Origin: Terrihabitans soli
Lineage (GTDB): Bacteria > Pseudomonadota > Alphaproteobacteria > Rhizobiales > Methylopilaceae
Assembly: GCF_014191545.1 (NCBI RefSeq)
Contig: NZ_AP023361.1
Coordinates: forward strand, 648,501-712,500
Reading direction: 5' to 3'
Length of the DNA stretch: 64,000 nucleotides
Shown here: piece by piece, positions 7,495 through 15,997 of the stretch
How positions within the stretch are numbered: the first letter of the stretch is position 1
How the letters are laid out: every line of letters starts with the position of its first letter
Translations under genes and position numbers: made by a program
Notes under the pieces: model-generated
The model's database searches: none
The model's input: only the letters and a program-made list of their open reading frames with translations
What the model was told of the DNA's origin: nothing

Positions 7495-8885
7495 TACGCT
7501 CGGTCAACCCGGCGACGGGGGAGGAGCTTGCCGCGTTCGAACAGCCGGGGGCCGCGGAGATCGACCGTGCGGTCGATGCCGCCGTACGTGCGCAGGTGCG
7601 CTGGGGCGATCTTCCGGTTGCAGAGCGCGCACGGCTTCTGACCGCCGCCGCCAGGGTTCTGCGAAAGAATGTCGGCACTTACGCCGAACTCATCACAAAC
7701 GAGATGGGCAAGCCCATCATCGAGGCTGAGGCGGAAGTCGAGAAATGCGCGGTAACCTGCGATTTCTACGCGGAAAACGCCGCGCGCTTTCTCGGCGAAG
7801 AAAGCGTTTCGACCGCCGCGACCGAGAGCTATATCGCCTATGAGCCGGTCGGCGTTGTCCTGGCGCTGATGCCGTGGAACTTCCCGTTCTTCCAGGTCTT
7901 CCGCTTTGCCGCACCGGCGCTCGCCAGCGGCAATGCGGTGATCCTGAAGCATGCCGAGAACGTCCCGCAATGCGCGCTTGCCGTCGCCGACGTGCTGAAA
8001 GAGGCGGGGGCACCGGTCGGTCTGTTCCAGACTCTTCTGATCGGGCCGGACCCGGTTCACAAGCTCATCGCCGATCCGCGCATCGCCGCCGTGACGTTTA
8101 CGGGCTCCTCCCGCGTCGGCAGCATTATCGGCGCTCAGGCCGGAACCGAGATCAAAAAGCAGGTCCTGGAACTCGGCGGCTCCGATCCCTTCATCGTCCT
8201 CGACGATGCCGATGTGGACGCGGCGATCGAGACCGCTATTCGTGCGCGCAATCTCAATGCCGGGCAGAGCTGCATCTCGGCCAAGCGCTTTATCCTGCAC
8301 AGCGCGATTGCCGACCGTTTCACCGAAGGCTTTGTTGCCGGTGTCTCGAAACTGAAGATCGGCAATCCGCTCGACCGGGCGACGCAGATCGGCCCGATGG
8401 CGCGCGCGGACCTCAGGGCCTCGATCGACCGTCAGGTCAAGGCAAGCGTGCAGGAAGGCGCCAAGATCCTCGTGGGGGGTGCGCCGGTCGACGGCGCGGG
8501 CTTCTTCTATCAGCCGACCGTGCTGACGAATATCAAACCGGACTCAACCGCGTTCCGCGAAGAGACGTTCGGCCCGGCGGCGGCGCTCATCCGCGTCGGC
8601 AGCCTCGATGAGGCGATCGATCTAGCAAACCGCACCGAATACGGACTCGGGGCTGCGCTCTGGACCGCCGATATCGGCCGCGCCAAGAAAATCGCGCCGC
8701 GCATCAAATCGGGCTCGCTCTTCGTCAACGGCATGGTCTCGTCCGACCCGCGCCTGCCTTTCGGCGGCGTGAAGCGCTCCGGCTATGGCCGTGAACTCGG
8801 CGTCCACGGCATGCGCGAATTCACCAATATCCGCACCGTCTGGATCGGCCCGGCAACGACGCCGCTCTCGAACCTGTCTGAATAG
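7491..8885 (+). CDS. NAD(P)-dependent aldehyde dehydrogenase, succinate-semialdehyde dehydrogenase-like
   Basis: A 464-residue soluble ALDH of the GabD/Sad group. Visible landmarks: cofactor segment VVLALMPWNFPFFQ, the catalytic glutamate in LELGGSDPFIVL, the catalytic cysteine in NAGQSCISAKRF, and the C-terminal PFGGVKRSGYGRELG. Start is the GTG at 7491, which overlaps the tctA stop (GTGA). Expected to oxidise a semialdehyde intermediate to a carboxylate. The usual GabD substrate is succinate semialdehyde, but in this cluster another acid semialdehyde is equally possible. Confidence 0.9.
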   Translation: MIRSVNPATGEELAAFEQPGAAEIDRAVDAAVRAQVRWGDLPVAERARLLTAAARVLRKNVGTYAELITNEMGKPIIEAEAEVEKCAVTCDFYAENAARFLGEESVSTAATESYIAYEPVGVVLALMPWNFPFFQVFRFAAPALASGNAVILKHAENVPQCALAVADVLKEAGAPVGLFQTLLIGPDPVHKLIADPRIAAVTFTGSSRVGSIIGAQAGTEIKKQVLELGGSDPFIVLDDADVDAAIETAIRARNLNAGQSCISAKRFILHSAIADRFTEGFVAGVSKLKIGNPLDRATQIGPMARADLRASIDRQVKASVQEGAKILVGGAPVDGAGFFYQPTVLTNIKPDSTAFREETFGPAAALIRVGSLDEAIDLANRTEYGLGAALWTADIGRAKKIAPRIKSGSLFVNGMVSSDPRLPFGGVKRSGYGRELGVHGMREFTNIRTVWIGPATTPLSNLSE

Positions 8886-8895
8886 GAGACCGCCT

Positions 8896-9318
8896 ATGTC
8901 CGATAAATCTCTCGATCACGGCGTTCTGCTGCGGCCCTCGGATCTTCCGTCGGCCGATCGCGGCGGCGGCGCGCGCACCATTCCGCTGGTGACGCGCAAG
9001 ACCGGCACGAAGCAGCTTCTGAACGGCATCACGATCATCGGGCCCGGCTCGCAGATTCCGATGCATTCGCACAATTGCGAAGAGAGCGTGATTGTTCTCG
9101 AAGGCCATCCCATCGCGGTCATCAACGGCGAGAACTTCGATCTCCAGCCGCAGGACACGACCTGGATCCCGCCGAACCTGCCGCATCATTTCAAGAACCC
9201 GTCGAAAGACGAGACGGTCAAGATTTTCTGGACCTATGCCTCGCTCGACGCGACGCGCACGCTGGTTGAGACCGGCGAGACGCGCAGCGTGGATTCCGAA
9301 CACAAGAATGCACAGTGA
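8896..9318 (+). CDS. Cupin-domain protein
   Basis: A 140-residue single-domain cupin. Motif 1 is visible as MHSHNCEESVIVLEG (two His and a Glu as metal ligands) and motif 2 as PPNLPHHFKNP. Sequence before the barrel is short, and there is no signal peptide. An AGGAG site lies before the ATG at 8896. In catabolic clusters such small cupins are isomerases, decarboxylases, dioxygenases or ligand sensors; none can be picked out here. The next gene starts two bases after its stop. Confidence 0.85.
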   Translation: MSDKSLDHGVLLRPSDLPSADRGGGARTIPLVTRKTGTKQLLNGITIIGPGSQIPMHSHNCEESVIVLEGHPIAVINGENFDLQPQDTTWIPPNLPHHFKNPSKDETVKIFWTYASLDATRTLVETGETRSVDSEHKNAQ

Positions 9319-9319
9319 T

Positions 9320-10396
9320 ATGACACAGGCTGCCGTCACGCATGATGACATCATCGTCCCCGTCGGACATCTGAAGGCCTTCGGCATCGATGTGCTCGTG
9401 CGTTCGGGCATTCCTTCGGGCGATGCCGCGAAGATCATCGATCTCATGGTCGATGCGGATCTGACCGGCGCCGAAGCGCATGGCATGTACCGGCTGCCGC
9501 AATATGTGAAGCGCATCCGCGCCGGCGGCGTGAACAAGACGCCGAATATCACGGTGAACCGCACGGCGGCGGCAACGGCGCTTGTCGACGGCGATAATGG
9601 CATGGGCCATCTCGTCATGTCGCGTGCCGGCGAAACGGCCGTGAAGCTTGCGCAGGACAGCGGCGTCGGCTGGGTCGGCGTCCGCGGCTCAAACCATGCG
9701 GGGCCGGCCGCGCTTTATGCGGAAATGCCGGTCGCTCACGGCATGGTCGGTATTTACTCGGCGGTTGCCAGTGCCAATCACATGGCGATCTGGGGCGGCT
9801 CGGATTCTCTTCTCGGCACAAACCCGCTCGCCATCGCCATTCCCGCCGGCGAGGAACCGCCGATCGTTCTGGATATGGCGACGACGATTGTCTCCTACGG
9901 CACGGTGAAAGCTTCGGTTCTGAACGGCAAAGGCATCGCGCCCGGCTGGATGATCGACAAGAAAACCGGCGAGGCGCTGCTCGATGCGGACCGTCTGTCG
10001 GACGGCCTTCTTCTGCCGATCGGCGGTTATAAGGGCTCGGGGCTTGCGATGGTGCTCGGCTTTCTCGCCGGCACGCTGAACGATGCGGTGTTCGGGCGCG
10101 ATGTCGTCGATTTCAACTACGACGACACGACGGTCACGAATACCGGCCATTTCATTCTCGCGCTCGATATCGCGCGCTTTGTCGACCCGGCCCGTTTCGG
10201 CGCCGAGATCGACCGCCATATCCGTGATCTCAAAGCCTCAACGCCGCTGCCCGGCCAGAAAATCCGCATGCCCGGAGAACGTCGCGGACCGATGCGCGCC
10301 GAAGGTCGCGCCAAGGGCGTGTCGTTCACGCCGGCGGTTCTGGCGCGCCTCAATCAGATGGCGCGCGATGTCGGCGCCGCCGAACTCGATAAGTGA
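9320..10396 (+). CDS. Ldh2/malate-lactate-type NAD(P)-dependent oxidoreductase
   Basis: About 358 residues of the Ldh2 (MDH/LDH2, YlbC/AllD-like) family, which reduces or oxidises 2-oxo/2-hydroxy acids. Signatures: DADLTGAEAHGMYRLPQYVKRI, VDGDNGMGHLVMSRA, VRGSNHAGPAALYAEM (catalytic-region His), MAIWGGSDSLLGTNPLAIAIP and the late PIGGYKGSGLAMVLGFLAGTL. Start is ambiguous: ATG at 9320 directly follows the cupin stop, while ATG at 9308 (MHSDM) would overlap it. The stop overlaps the GTG of the amidohydrolase. Substrate is likely a 2-hydroxy acid of the pathway. Confidence 0.88.
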   Translation: MTQAAVTHDDIIVPVGHLKAFGIDVLVRSGIPSGDAAKIIDLMVDADLTGAEAHGMYRLPQYVKRIRAGGVNKTPNITVNRTAAATALVDGDNGMGHLVMSRAGETAVKLAQDSGVGWVGVRGSNHAGPAALYAEMPVAHGMVGIYSAVASANHMAIWGGSDSLLGTNPLAIAIPAGEEPPIVLDMATTIVSYGTVKASVLNGKGIAPGWMIDKKTGEALLDADRLSDGLLLPIGGYKGSGLAMVLGFLAGTLNDAVFGRDVVDFNYDDTTVTNTGHFILALDIARFVDPARFGAEIDRHIRDLKASTPLPGQKIRMPGERRGPMRAEGRAKGVSFTPAVLARLNQMARDVGAAELDK

Positions 10397-11457
10397 GCCC
10401 TTCCGTGCAGACACCCATTATCGACTGCCACGCCCACATCATTCCGCCGAAACTCGTGCAGGAAATCCTGCGCAAGGGCTCGCATTACGGCGTCGAGACC
10501 GGCGGCAGCGAAAAAGCGCCGACCATTCGTCTCGAGGGCTCGACCTGGACGAAACCTCTGCCGATCCCGCTGACGCGGATCGACGAGCGCATCGAGACCA
10601 TGGACAAGCAGAAGGTCGATGTGCAGGTCCTGTCGGGCTGGATCGATTTTTCCGGCTATACGATGCCGATCGAGGATGCCGTCCGCTTCTCCAATCTGCA
10701 GAACGAGACGATTGCCGAGGTCGTGGCCTCCAATAAGGACCGCTATGCCGGCGCGGGCAATGTGCCGCTGCAGGATGCGCGTGTCGCTGCCGAGATGCTG
10801 CGCCGCTGCGTCGAGGATTACGGCTTCAAATCGGTTCAGGTCGCGACCTATTTCGGCGGTCAGCGTTTCCTCGACGATCCGGCGCTCGATCCGTTCTGGG
10901 AAGCAGCGCAAGATCTCGAAGTTCTTCTTCTCTTCCATCCCTATGAAGAAAAGCACCCGGCCGGGCTCGACGACTTCTTCCTGCACAATTGCATCGGTTA
11001 TCCGCTGCAGACGGCAATCGCGATTGCCCGGATGATCTTCTCCGGCGTCTTTACGCGCTATCCGCGCCTGCGCGCGCGATTCCCGCATGCCGGCGGTGCG
11101 CTGCCTTATCAGTTCGAGCGCATCCGCCGTGCCGCGGAAGTCAGACCCGAAGCCAAGGCCAAGGGCTATGCGGGCGATCCGCTCGACGTTTTGAAAACGC
11201 TCTATTTCGACACGGTGACGTCCAATCCGCCGACTTTGCGCTTCCTCGCCGATCTTGTCGGTGCGGAGCGCCTGATGCTTGGCTCGGACTATCCGTTCGA
11301 TATGGCCGAGCGCGATCCCGTCGGAACGGTCGCGGCCGCCATCGACGAGCCGCATCGCACCGCCGTCCTCGGCGGAACCGCCCAGAAACTCTTGTGCCTG
11401 TCGCCACGCTGCGGGTGCGGCGGCCGGCCTCTCAAACCGCTCGCGGAGGCGGTGTAA
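10393..11457 (+). CDS. Amidohydrolase_2 (ACMSD-like) family protein, copy 1
   Basis: A 354-residue TIM-barrel metal-dependent hydrolase or decarboxylase (PF04909 type). Metal ligands are visible: DCHAHI near residue 12, a His in LLLFHPYEEKHP near 180, and the conserved Asp in MLGSDYPFDMAE near 298. Start is GTG at 10393 overlapping the previous stop. The family includes alpha-amino-beta-carboxymuconate-semialdehyde decarboxylase, gamma-resorcylate and related nonoxidative decarboxylases, and lactonase-type hydrolases. A second member, encoded at 13093-14088, shares GSDYPFDMA and the LxNxIGxPL segment. Confidence 0.85.
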   Translation: MSPSVQTPIIDCHAHIIPPKLVQEILRKGSHYGVETGGSEKAPTIRLEGSTWTKPLPIPLTRIDERIETMDKQKVDVQVLSGWIDFSGYTMPIEDAVRFSNLQNETIAEVVASNKDRYAGAGNVPLQDARVAAEMLRRCVEDYGFKSVQVATYFGGQRFLDDPALDPFWEAAQDLEVLLLFHPYEEKHPAGLDDFFLHNCIGYPLQTAIAIARMIFSGVFTRYPRLRARFPHAGGALPYQFERIRRAAEVRPEAKAKGYAGDPLDVLKTLYFDTVTSNPPTLRFLADLVGAERLMLGSDYPFDMAERDPVGTVAAAIDEPHRTAVLGGTAQKLLCLSPRCGCGGRPLKPLAEAV

Positions 11458-11459
11458 TC

Positions 11460-12236
11460 ATGACCGAGAAACTTCATTTTACCGTGTCCGGACGCGGACC
11501 CCATCTTGTTCTTGCGCATTCGCTCGCCTCGAACAGCGATCTGTGGTCGGCGCAGCTGCCGCTGCTCGAAAAGCATTTCACAGTGCTGCGCTTCGACATT
11601 CGCGGCCATGGCAGAAGCCCGGCTCCGGCAGGCGCCTATACGATGGAAGAGCTGGCCGATGATGCGATTGCGCTGCTTGAAGGGCAGGGCATCAAGAAGG
11701 TCACCTGGGTTGCCGTGTCGCTCGGCGCCATGATCGGTCAGGTCGTTGCGCTGAAAAAGCCGGACCTTATCGAAAAGCTGGTTCTCGCCGATACGACCAG
11801 CGGTTATCCGCCGCCGGCCCAGGCCGCCTGGAACGAGCGCATCGAGCATGTCGAGCATGACGGCATGAACGGCGTCGTCAACGGCACGCTGTCGCGCTGG
11901 TTCACCGAAGGCTTTCAGACCAAGCATCCGGATAAGTTTGGACGCATCCGCGAGATGATCCTTGCGACCAATCCCGCCGGCTTTATCGGCTGCGGCAACG
12001 CGATCCGCGATTTCGATGTGAAATCCGAAACGCATCGCATTTCCTGCCCGACGCTGGTCATGGTCGGCGAGCACGACCAGGCGACGCCGCCCGATATGGC
12101 GCGCGGGATCGCGGCCTCGATTCCCGGTGCGAAATTCGTCCTCATTCCGGACGCCGCCCATCAGGCCGCCGTCGAGCAGCCGTCTTTCTTCAATGCGGAA
12201 CTCGCAAAGTTCCTCAATCTGGTGGAGGCCCCGTGA
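11460..12236 (+). CDS. Alpha/beta hydrolase, 3-oxoadipate enol-lactonase-like
   Basis: A 258-residue alpha/beta-hydrolase fold protein. The oxyanion region is LAHSLASNSDLWSAQLPLL, followed by FDIRGHGRSPAP. The nucleophile elbow reads WVAVSLGAMIG with Ser as nucleophile (small-x-Ser-x-Gly rather than strict GxSxG). The acid is probably the Asp in GEHDQATPP and the His is in PDAAHQAAVEQP. This pattern resembles PcaD/enol-lactonase proteins and related C-C or ester hydrolases. It starts two bases after the amidohydrolase stop and overlaps the next start (GTGA). Confidence 0.85.
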   Translation: MTEKLHFTVSGRGPHLVLAHSLASNSDLWSAQLPLLEKHFTVLRFDIRGHGRSPAPAGAYTMEELADDAIALLEGQGIKKVTWVAVSLGAMIGQVVALKKPDLIEKLVLADTTSGYPPPAQAAWNERIEHVEHDGMNGVVNGTLSRWFTEGFQTKHPDKFGRIREMILATNPAGFIGCGNAIRDFDVKSETHRISCPTLVMVGEHDQATPPDMARGIAASIPGAKFVLIPDAAHQAAVEQPSFFNAELAKFLNLVEAP

Positions 12237-13096
12237 AGCCTCCTTTTGCAGGGATCGCGCTCCACACCTGGAGCATCGATACGACGCCGATCGCCGAAGC
12301 CTTGCGCGCGGCGCGGGAAGGCGGCTGTCAGGCGGTCGAACTGCGCCGCATCGATTTCGTGCGGTCTTATGAGCGCGGTCTGACAAACGATCAGGTTCTG
12401 CAGATCGTCCGCGACAGCGGCATGCATGTCTGCACGCTCGGCGTCGAATATGGCTGGCTGTTTGCGACCGGCGAGGACAGCAAGCGGCTCTACAACGTAT
12501 TTCGCGAGAGCTGCAAGAATGCGGTGGCCATCGGCTGCAAGCAGCTGATGAGCGCGCCCGGTCCGTTTGTCGGCACGATCAAGGACGCCATCCCGCATCT
12601 GAAGAACGCCGCCGAAATCGCCGGCGAACACGGGCTGACCCTCGCCATCGAATTCAACTCGCAGCATGACGTCCTGAACAAGGTCGATGTGCTGAGCGAG
12701 CTCATTTACGGCGCCGATGCGCCCAATGCCGGCATGCTGCTCGACGCCTATCATCTGCATCGCAGCGGCAGCCCGGGCCGCGGCTTTGAGAGCGTTGCGC
12801 CCGAGAAGCTGTTTGCTTTCCAGTACAGCGATTGCAGCGCAACGCCGGTGACGGGTGTCAAGCGCCCGATGGACCGCCTGTCGCCGGGCCTCGGCACGGT
12901 TCAGTGGGAGCCGCTGCTGCAGCTTCTCGCCGAGAAAAACTTCAAGGGCTATCTCAGCTATGAGGCGCCCAATCCCGTCTATTGGGAACACGATCCGATT
13001 GCGACCGTGCGGACCGCGGTCGAAGCGACGCACGACATTCTTTCACGTGTCTTCGGCAAAAACGCCAAGGCCTCACATAAATCGAGCGGTGCATGA
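12233..13096 (+). CDS. Xylose-isomerase-like TIM barrel (sugar phosphate isomerase/epimerase family), copy 1
   Basis: A 287-residue AP-endonuclease-2/xylose-isomerase-fold protein. Likely metal ligands are in LAIEFNSQHD, MLLDAYHLHR, FAFQYSDC and YLSYEAPNP. Start is GTG at 12233, overlapping the hydrolase stop. Family members are sugar or keto-acid isomerases, epimerases and 3-dehydroshikimate dehydratases. The protein at 15145-15987 is a close paralogue (shared blocks HxWxIDTTP, VELRRxDFVR, EYGWxF, EFNSQHDV, MLLDAYHLHR, GYLSYEAPNP), so the pathway appears to use two related isomerase-type steps or two substrates. Confidence 0.85.
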   Translation: MKPPFAGIALHTWSIDTTPIAEALRAAREGGCQAVELRRIDFVRSYERGLTNDQVLQIVRDSGMHVCTLGVEYGWLFATGEDSKRLYNVFRESCKNAVAIGCKQLMSAPGPFVGTIKDAIPHLKNAAEIAGEHGLTLAIEFNSQHDVLNKVDVLSELIYGADAPNAGMLLDAYHLHRSGSPGRGFESVAPEKLFAFQYSDCSATPVTGVKRPMDRLSPGLGTVQWEPLLQLLAEKNFKGYLSYEAPNPVYWEHDPIATVRTAVEATHDILSRVFGKNAKASHKSSGA

Positions 13097-14088
13097 AAAG
13101 CTTTGTTGTCGATACCCACGCGCATGTCTTCACCGAGGAGATGATCGCGCAGTTCCAGAAGAACGCGCCTTCGCTCAACGTGTCCCTGACGGATATCGAC
13201 GCCGATGGCGGCGTGCTACGCATTGCCGGCATCGTCCAGAAGCCGTTCCCGCGTTCGGCCTGGGATCTTGACCGCCGGATCAAGGAGCTCGATGCGTGGG
13301 GCGTCGATTTCCAGATCGTCGCCAATGTGCCGCATACCTTCCTCTATGAATCGGAAGCTGCTCTGACCAACGAACTGGCGATCATGCAGAACGATGCGAT
13401 CGCAGCTTTCGCCGCAGCCAATCCCAAGCGTTTTGGCGGTTTGGCGACGCTGCCGATGCAGGCTCCGAAACTTGCGGCGGCTGAGCTGCGCCGAGCGATG
13501 AAAGAGAAAGGTCTCAAGGGCTTTCATCTCGGATCGAATATCGGCGGCAAGAATCTCGACGAGCCGGATCTCGATGAAGTGTGGGAAGTAGCGAACGAGC
13601 TCAAAGCTTTCGTTCTTGTTCATCCGCACAAGATCGCGGCAGGCAATCGCCTTGAATCCTATTATCTGAAAAATCTCATCGGCAATCCGCTTGAGACGAC
13701 GATTGCCGGCGCGTCGCTGGTTTTCGGCGGCGTGGTCGAGCGTTTCCCGAATATCAGCTTCTGCCTCGTCCATGGCGGCGGCTTCGTGCCGTATCAGCTC
13801 GGCCGTTTCCGCCATGGCTGGGACGTGCGCAACGAGCCGCGTCTGCGCATGCGCGGAACGCCCGAGGAATCGCTGTCGAAGCTCTATTACGACACGATCA
13901 CCCACAATGACGAAGCGCTCGATTATCTCGTCAAGACCGCGGGCGCGGATCGTGTTCTCTACGGCAGCGATTATCCGTTCGACATGGCGGACGATGAGGG
14001 CCCGGCACGCGTGAAGAAGCTGAAAGCGCCGGAGGCGGCACTGACGGATATTCTCTCCGGCAACGCCAAGCGCCTGCTCAATATATAA
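13093..14088 (+). CDS. Amidohydrolase_2 (ACMSD-like) family protein, copy 2
   Basis: A 331-residue paralogue of the protein encoded at 10393-11457. Metal ligands are visible as DTHAHVF near residue 7, LVHPHKIA near 178, HGGGFVPYQLGRFRHGW and YGSDYPFDMADDEG near 296. The ATG overlaps the isomerase stop (ATGA). It probably catalyses a decarboxylation or hydrolysis on a second intermediate. Last gene of the plus-strand run; it converges on the fumarylacetoacetase-family gene. Confidence 0.86.
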   Translation: MKSFVVDTHAHVFTEEMIAQFQKNAPSLNVSLTDIDADGGVLRIAGIVQKPFPRSAWDLDRRIKELDAWGVDFQIVANVPHTFLYESEAALTNELAIMQNDAIAAFAAANPKRFGGLATLPMQAPKLAAAELRRAMKEKGLKGFHLGSNIGGKNLDEPDLDEVWEVANELKAFVLVHPHKIAAGNRLESYYLKNLIGNPLETTIAGASLVFGGVVERFPNISFCLVHGGGFVPYQLGRFRHGWDVRNEPRLRMRGTPEESLSKLYYDTITHNDEALDYLVKTAGADRVLYGSDYPFDMADDEGPARVKKLKAPEAALTDILSGNAKRLLNI

Positions 14089-14102
14089 AGGGCAGCGCTT
14101 GC

Positions 14103-14124
14103 GACGTAGCCGAAAGGCTGCGTC
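14103..14124. terminator. Stem-loop between convergent genes (weak terminator candidate)
   Basis: GACGTAGCC and GGCTGCGTC pair over nine positions (one G-U) around a GAAA tetraloop, in the 55-bp gap between convergent genes. No run of T follows on either strand, so intrinsic termination is uncertain. Confidence 0.35.
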
Positions 14125-14143
14125 CGGAAGACCGCGGAGCGCA

Positions 14144-14998
14144 TTATGCGCTTTCGATCGGGTTCCGCAGAATGCCGATGCCTTCGACTTCGACTTCGAC
14201 GACATCGCCGGGTTTCATCCATACCGGCGGCTTGCGCGCATAGCCGACGCCGGACGGCGTGCCGGTCGCAATGACATCGCCCGGTTCGAGCGTCATGATG
14301 TCCGACAGCAGCGATACCGTGCGCGCCGTCGAGAAGATCATGTCGGATGTATCGCTGTCCTGCATGGTCTCGCCGTTGAGGCGCGTTGCGATGCGAAGTC
14401 CCGAAGCGCCGGGCGGCAGCGAATCCGCCGTCGCGATGACCGGTCCGAGCGGGCCGGTGCCGTCGAAATTCTTGCCCGCCGTCCATTGCGTCGTCTTGCG
14501 CTGATAATCGCGCACCGAGACATCGTTCATGATCGTGTAGCCGAAGACGTAATCAAGTGCCTTGTCTTCGGGGACATTGCGCGCGGTTTTACCGATGACG
14601 ATGGTCAGCTCGCATTCATAGTCGAGCTTGTCCGAGACCTTCGGCCGGATGACCGGGGCGTTCGGCGCGACGATCGAGCTCTGCACGCGCACGAACAGAG
14701 ACGGGTAGTCGGGGATCGGGTTGCCGCCCTCTTTGGCGTGCAGCGCATAGTTCAGCCCAAGGCACAGGATTTTTCCGGGGCGGGGGAGCGGCGGCAGAAG
14801 TTCGACCGAAGACAGCGCAACACCTTTGGCGTTCGGCAGCGCAGCGCCGATCTTTGCAAGGAGTGGCGCGCCCGCCGAAATGACGCCGATCATATCGCGC
14901 GGCGCATTGGGCAGAAGTTCGGGCAGCGCAAACACGGTTTCGCCCTCAACAATTCCAACCGTCTCTCCGGCCGCGCCGCGGAACGTCGCCAAATGCAT
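14144..14998 (-). CDS. Fumarylacetoacetate hydrolase-family protein
   Basis: A 284-residue FAH-superfamily enzyme. Landmarks: LCLGLNYALHAKEGG, the metal-binding YECELTIVIGK, YTIMNDVSVRDYQ, KNFDGTGPLGPVI and GDVIATGTPSGVGYARKPP. The ATG at 14998 (MHLATFRGAAG) is chosen because AAAGGAG lies ten bases upstream in the right place; an upstream in-frame start at 15040 lacks such a site. The family cleaves C-C bonds, isomerises or decarboxylates oxo-acids such as 2-oxohept-3-ene-dioate or oxaloacetate. Transcribed divergently from the second isomerase, with a 9-bp-arm inverted repeat between them. Confidence 0.88.
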   Translation of the reverse strand: MHLATFRGAAGETVGIVEGETVFALPELLPNAPRDMIGVISAGAPLLAKIGAALPNAKGVALSSVELLPPLPRPGKILCLGLNYALHAKEGGNPIPDYPSLFVRVQSSIVAPNAPVIRPKVSDKLDYECELTIVIGKTARNVPEDKALDYVFGYTIMNDVSVRDYQRKTTQWTAGKNFDGTGPLGPVIATADSLPPGASGLRIATRLNGETMQDSDTSDMIFSTARTVSLLSDIMTLEPGDVIATGTPSGVGYARKPPVWMKPGDVVEVEVEGIGILRNPIESA

Positions 14999-15055
14999 TT
15001 TCGGAAGTCTCCTTTGTGATGGCGGCGACCTTATCCGCAATCGCCGGGCGGCGTC

Positions 15056-15079
15056 TCAACCAATCTTCAAATTGGTTGA
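15056..15079. promoter_or_regulatory. Inverted repeat between divergent catabolic genes (candidate operator)
   Basis: TCAACCAAT and ATTGGTTGA form perfect 9-bp inverted arms separated by CTTCAA. The repeat sits 58 bp from the FAH-family start and 66 bp from the second isomerase start, the usual place for a shared operator. The FCD-type GntR regulator encoded at 17481-18191 is the nearest candidate binder, but nothing links them directly. Confidence 0.55.
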
Positions 15080-15144
15080 AATTCACCCGTTCTCCCCCAG
15101 ACGTTTCAGGGGTTTACTCGCGCCGGAAAACAACAGGCGCTGAG

Positions 15145-15987
15145 ATGATACCGGACGTAAAACTTGCGCTGCACAGCTGGACGATCGACACGACGCCTTT
15201 GCCGGCTGTCCTCAGCGCTGCGCACAAAGCCGGCTATGACGCCGTGGAGTTGCGCCGGCTCGATTTCGTCCGCTGTTTCGAGAAAGGTCTTTCGCGCGAG
15301 GAGGTCGTCGAAACGATCCGCCAGTCGGGGATCGAGCTCGGCATCCTCGGCACCGAATATGGCTGGTTCTTTGCGCCGCCGGCCGAAAGGGAGCGTCTGT
15401 TCCAGGTTCTGAAGGAGACGTGCGAAATCGCGGTTGAGCTCGGCTGCGGGATGATCATGAGCGCGCCGGGCCAGGTTGTCGGTACGGTTTCCGAGGCGAT
15501 CGCCGCGACCAAGGATGCTGCCGATATTGTTGCTGCGCATGGTTTGAAGCTCGCGCTCGAATTCAACTCGCAGCACGATGTGGTCAACAGCACGAATGCA
15601 CTGCGCGAGATCATCGCCGGAGCGGGCAGACCGAATTGCGGCATGCTTCTCGACGCCTATCACCTGCATCGCGGCCCGGGCATCGCGGCGGGCCTGAAAG
15701 ATGTGCGCGGCGAGGAAGTCTTCGTCTTCCAGTACAGCGATGCGCCGCCCGTGCCGGCGGCGGGCGTGCGCCGTCCCATCGATCGTCTTCCGCCCGGGCA
15801 GGGCGTGATCGAATGGGACCTGTTCCTCGGGCTCGTCGAGGACATGGGCTATCGTGGCTATCTCAGCTATGAGGCGCCCAATCCCGCTTTGTGGGCGCGC
15901 GATCCCGTCGAAGTCGCAAAAGACGGCGTGACCCGAACGAAATCCCTTCTGAAGCGCGGCGAGGCCGCGAACCAACACTCGATCTGA
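15145..15987 (+). CDS. Xylose-isomerase-like TIM barrel (sugar phosphate isomerase/epimerase family), copy 2
   Basis: A 280-residue paralogue of the protein at 12233-13096, colinear along its length with many identical blocks (EFNSQHDVVN, MLLDAYHLHRG, FVFQYSDAPP, YLSYEAPNPALW). All likely metal-binding residues are kept, so it should be active. ATG at 15145 (MIPDVKLALHSW) is chosen; an in-frame start at 15016 would overlap the FAH-gene promoter and the inverted repeat. First gene of a second plus-strand unit with the GlcG-like and decarboxylase-like genes. Confidence 0.85.
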   Translation: MIPDVKLALHSWTIDTTPLPAVLSAAHKAGYDAVELRRLDFVRCFEKGLSREEVVETIRQSGIELGILGTEYGWFFAPPAERERLFQVLKETCEIAVELGCGMIMSAPGQVVGTVSEAIAATKDAADIVAAHGLKLALEFNSQHDVVNSTNALREIIAGAGRPNCGMLLDAYHLHRGPGIAAGLKDVRGEEVFVFQYSDAPPVPAAGVRRPIDRLPPGQGVIEWDLFLGLVEDMGYRGYLSYEAPNPALWARDPVEVAKDGVTRTKSLLKRGEAANQHSI

Positions 15988-15997
15988 GAGGACCAAC

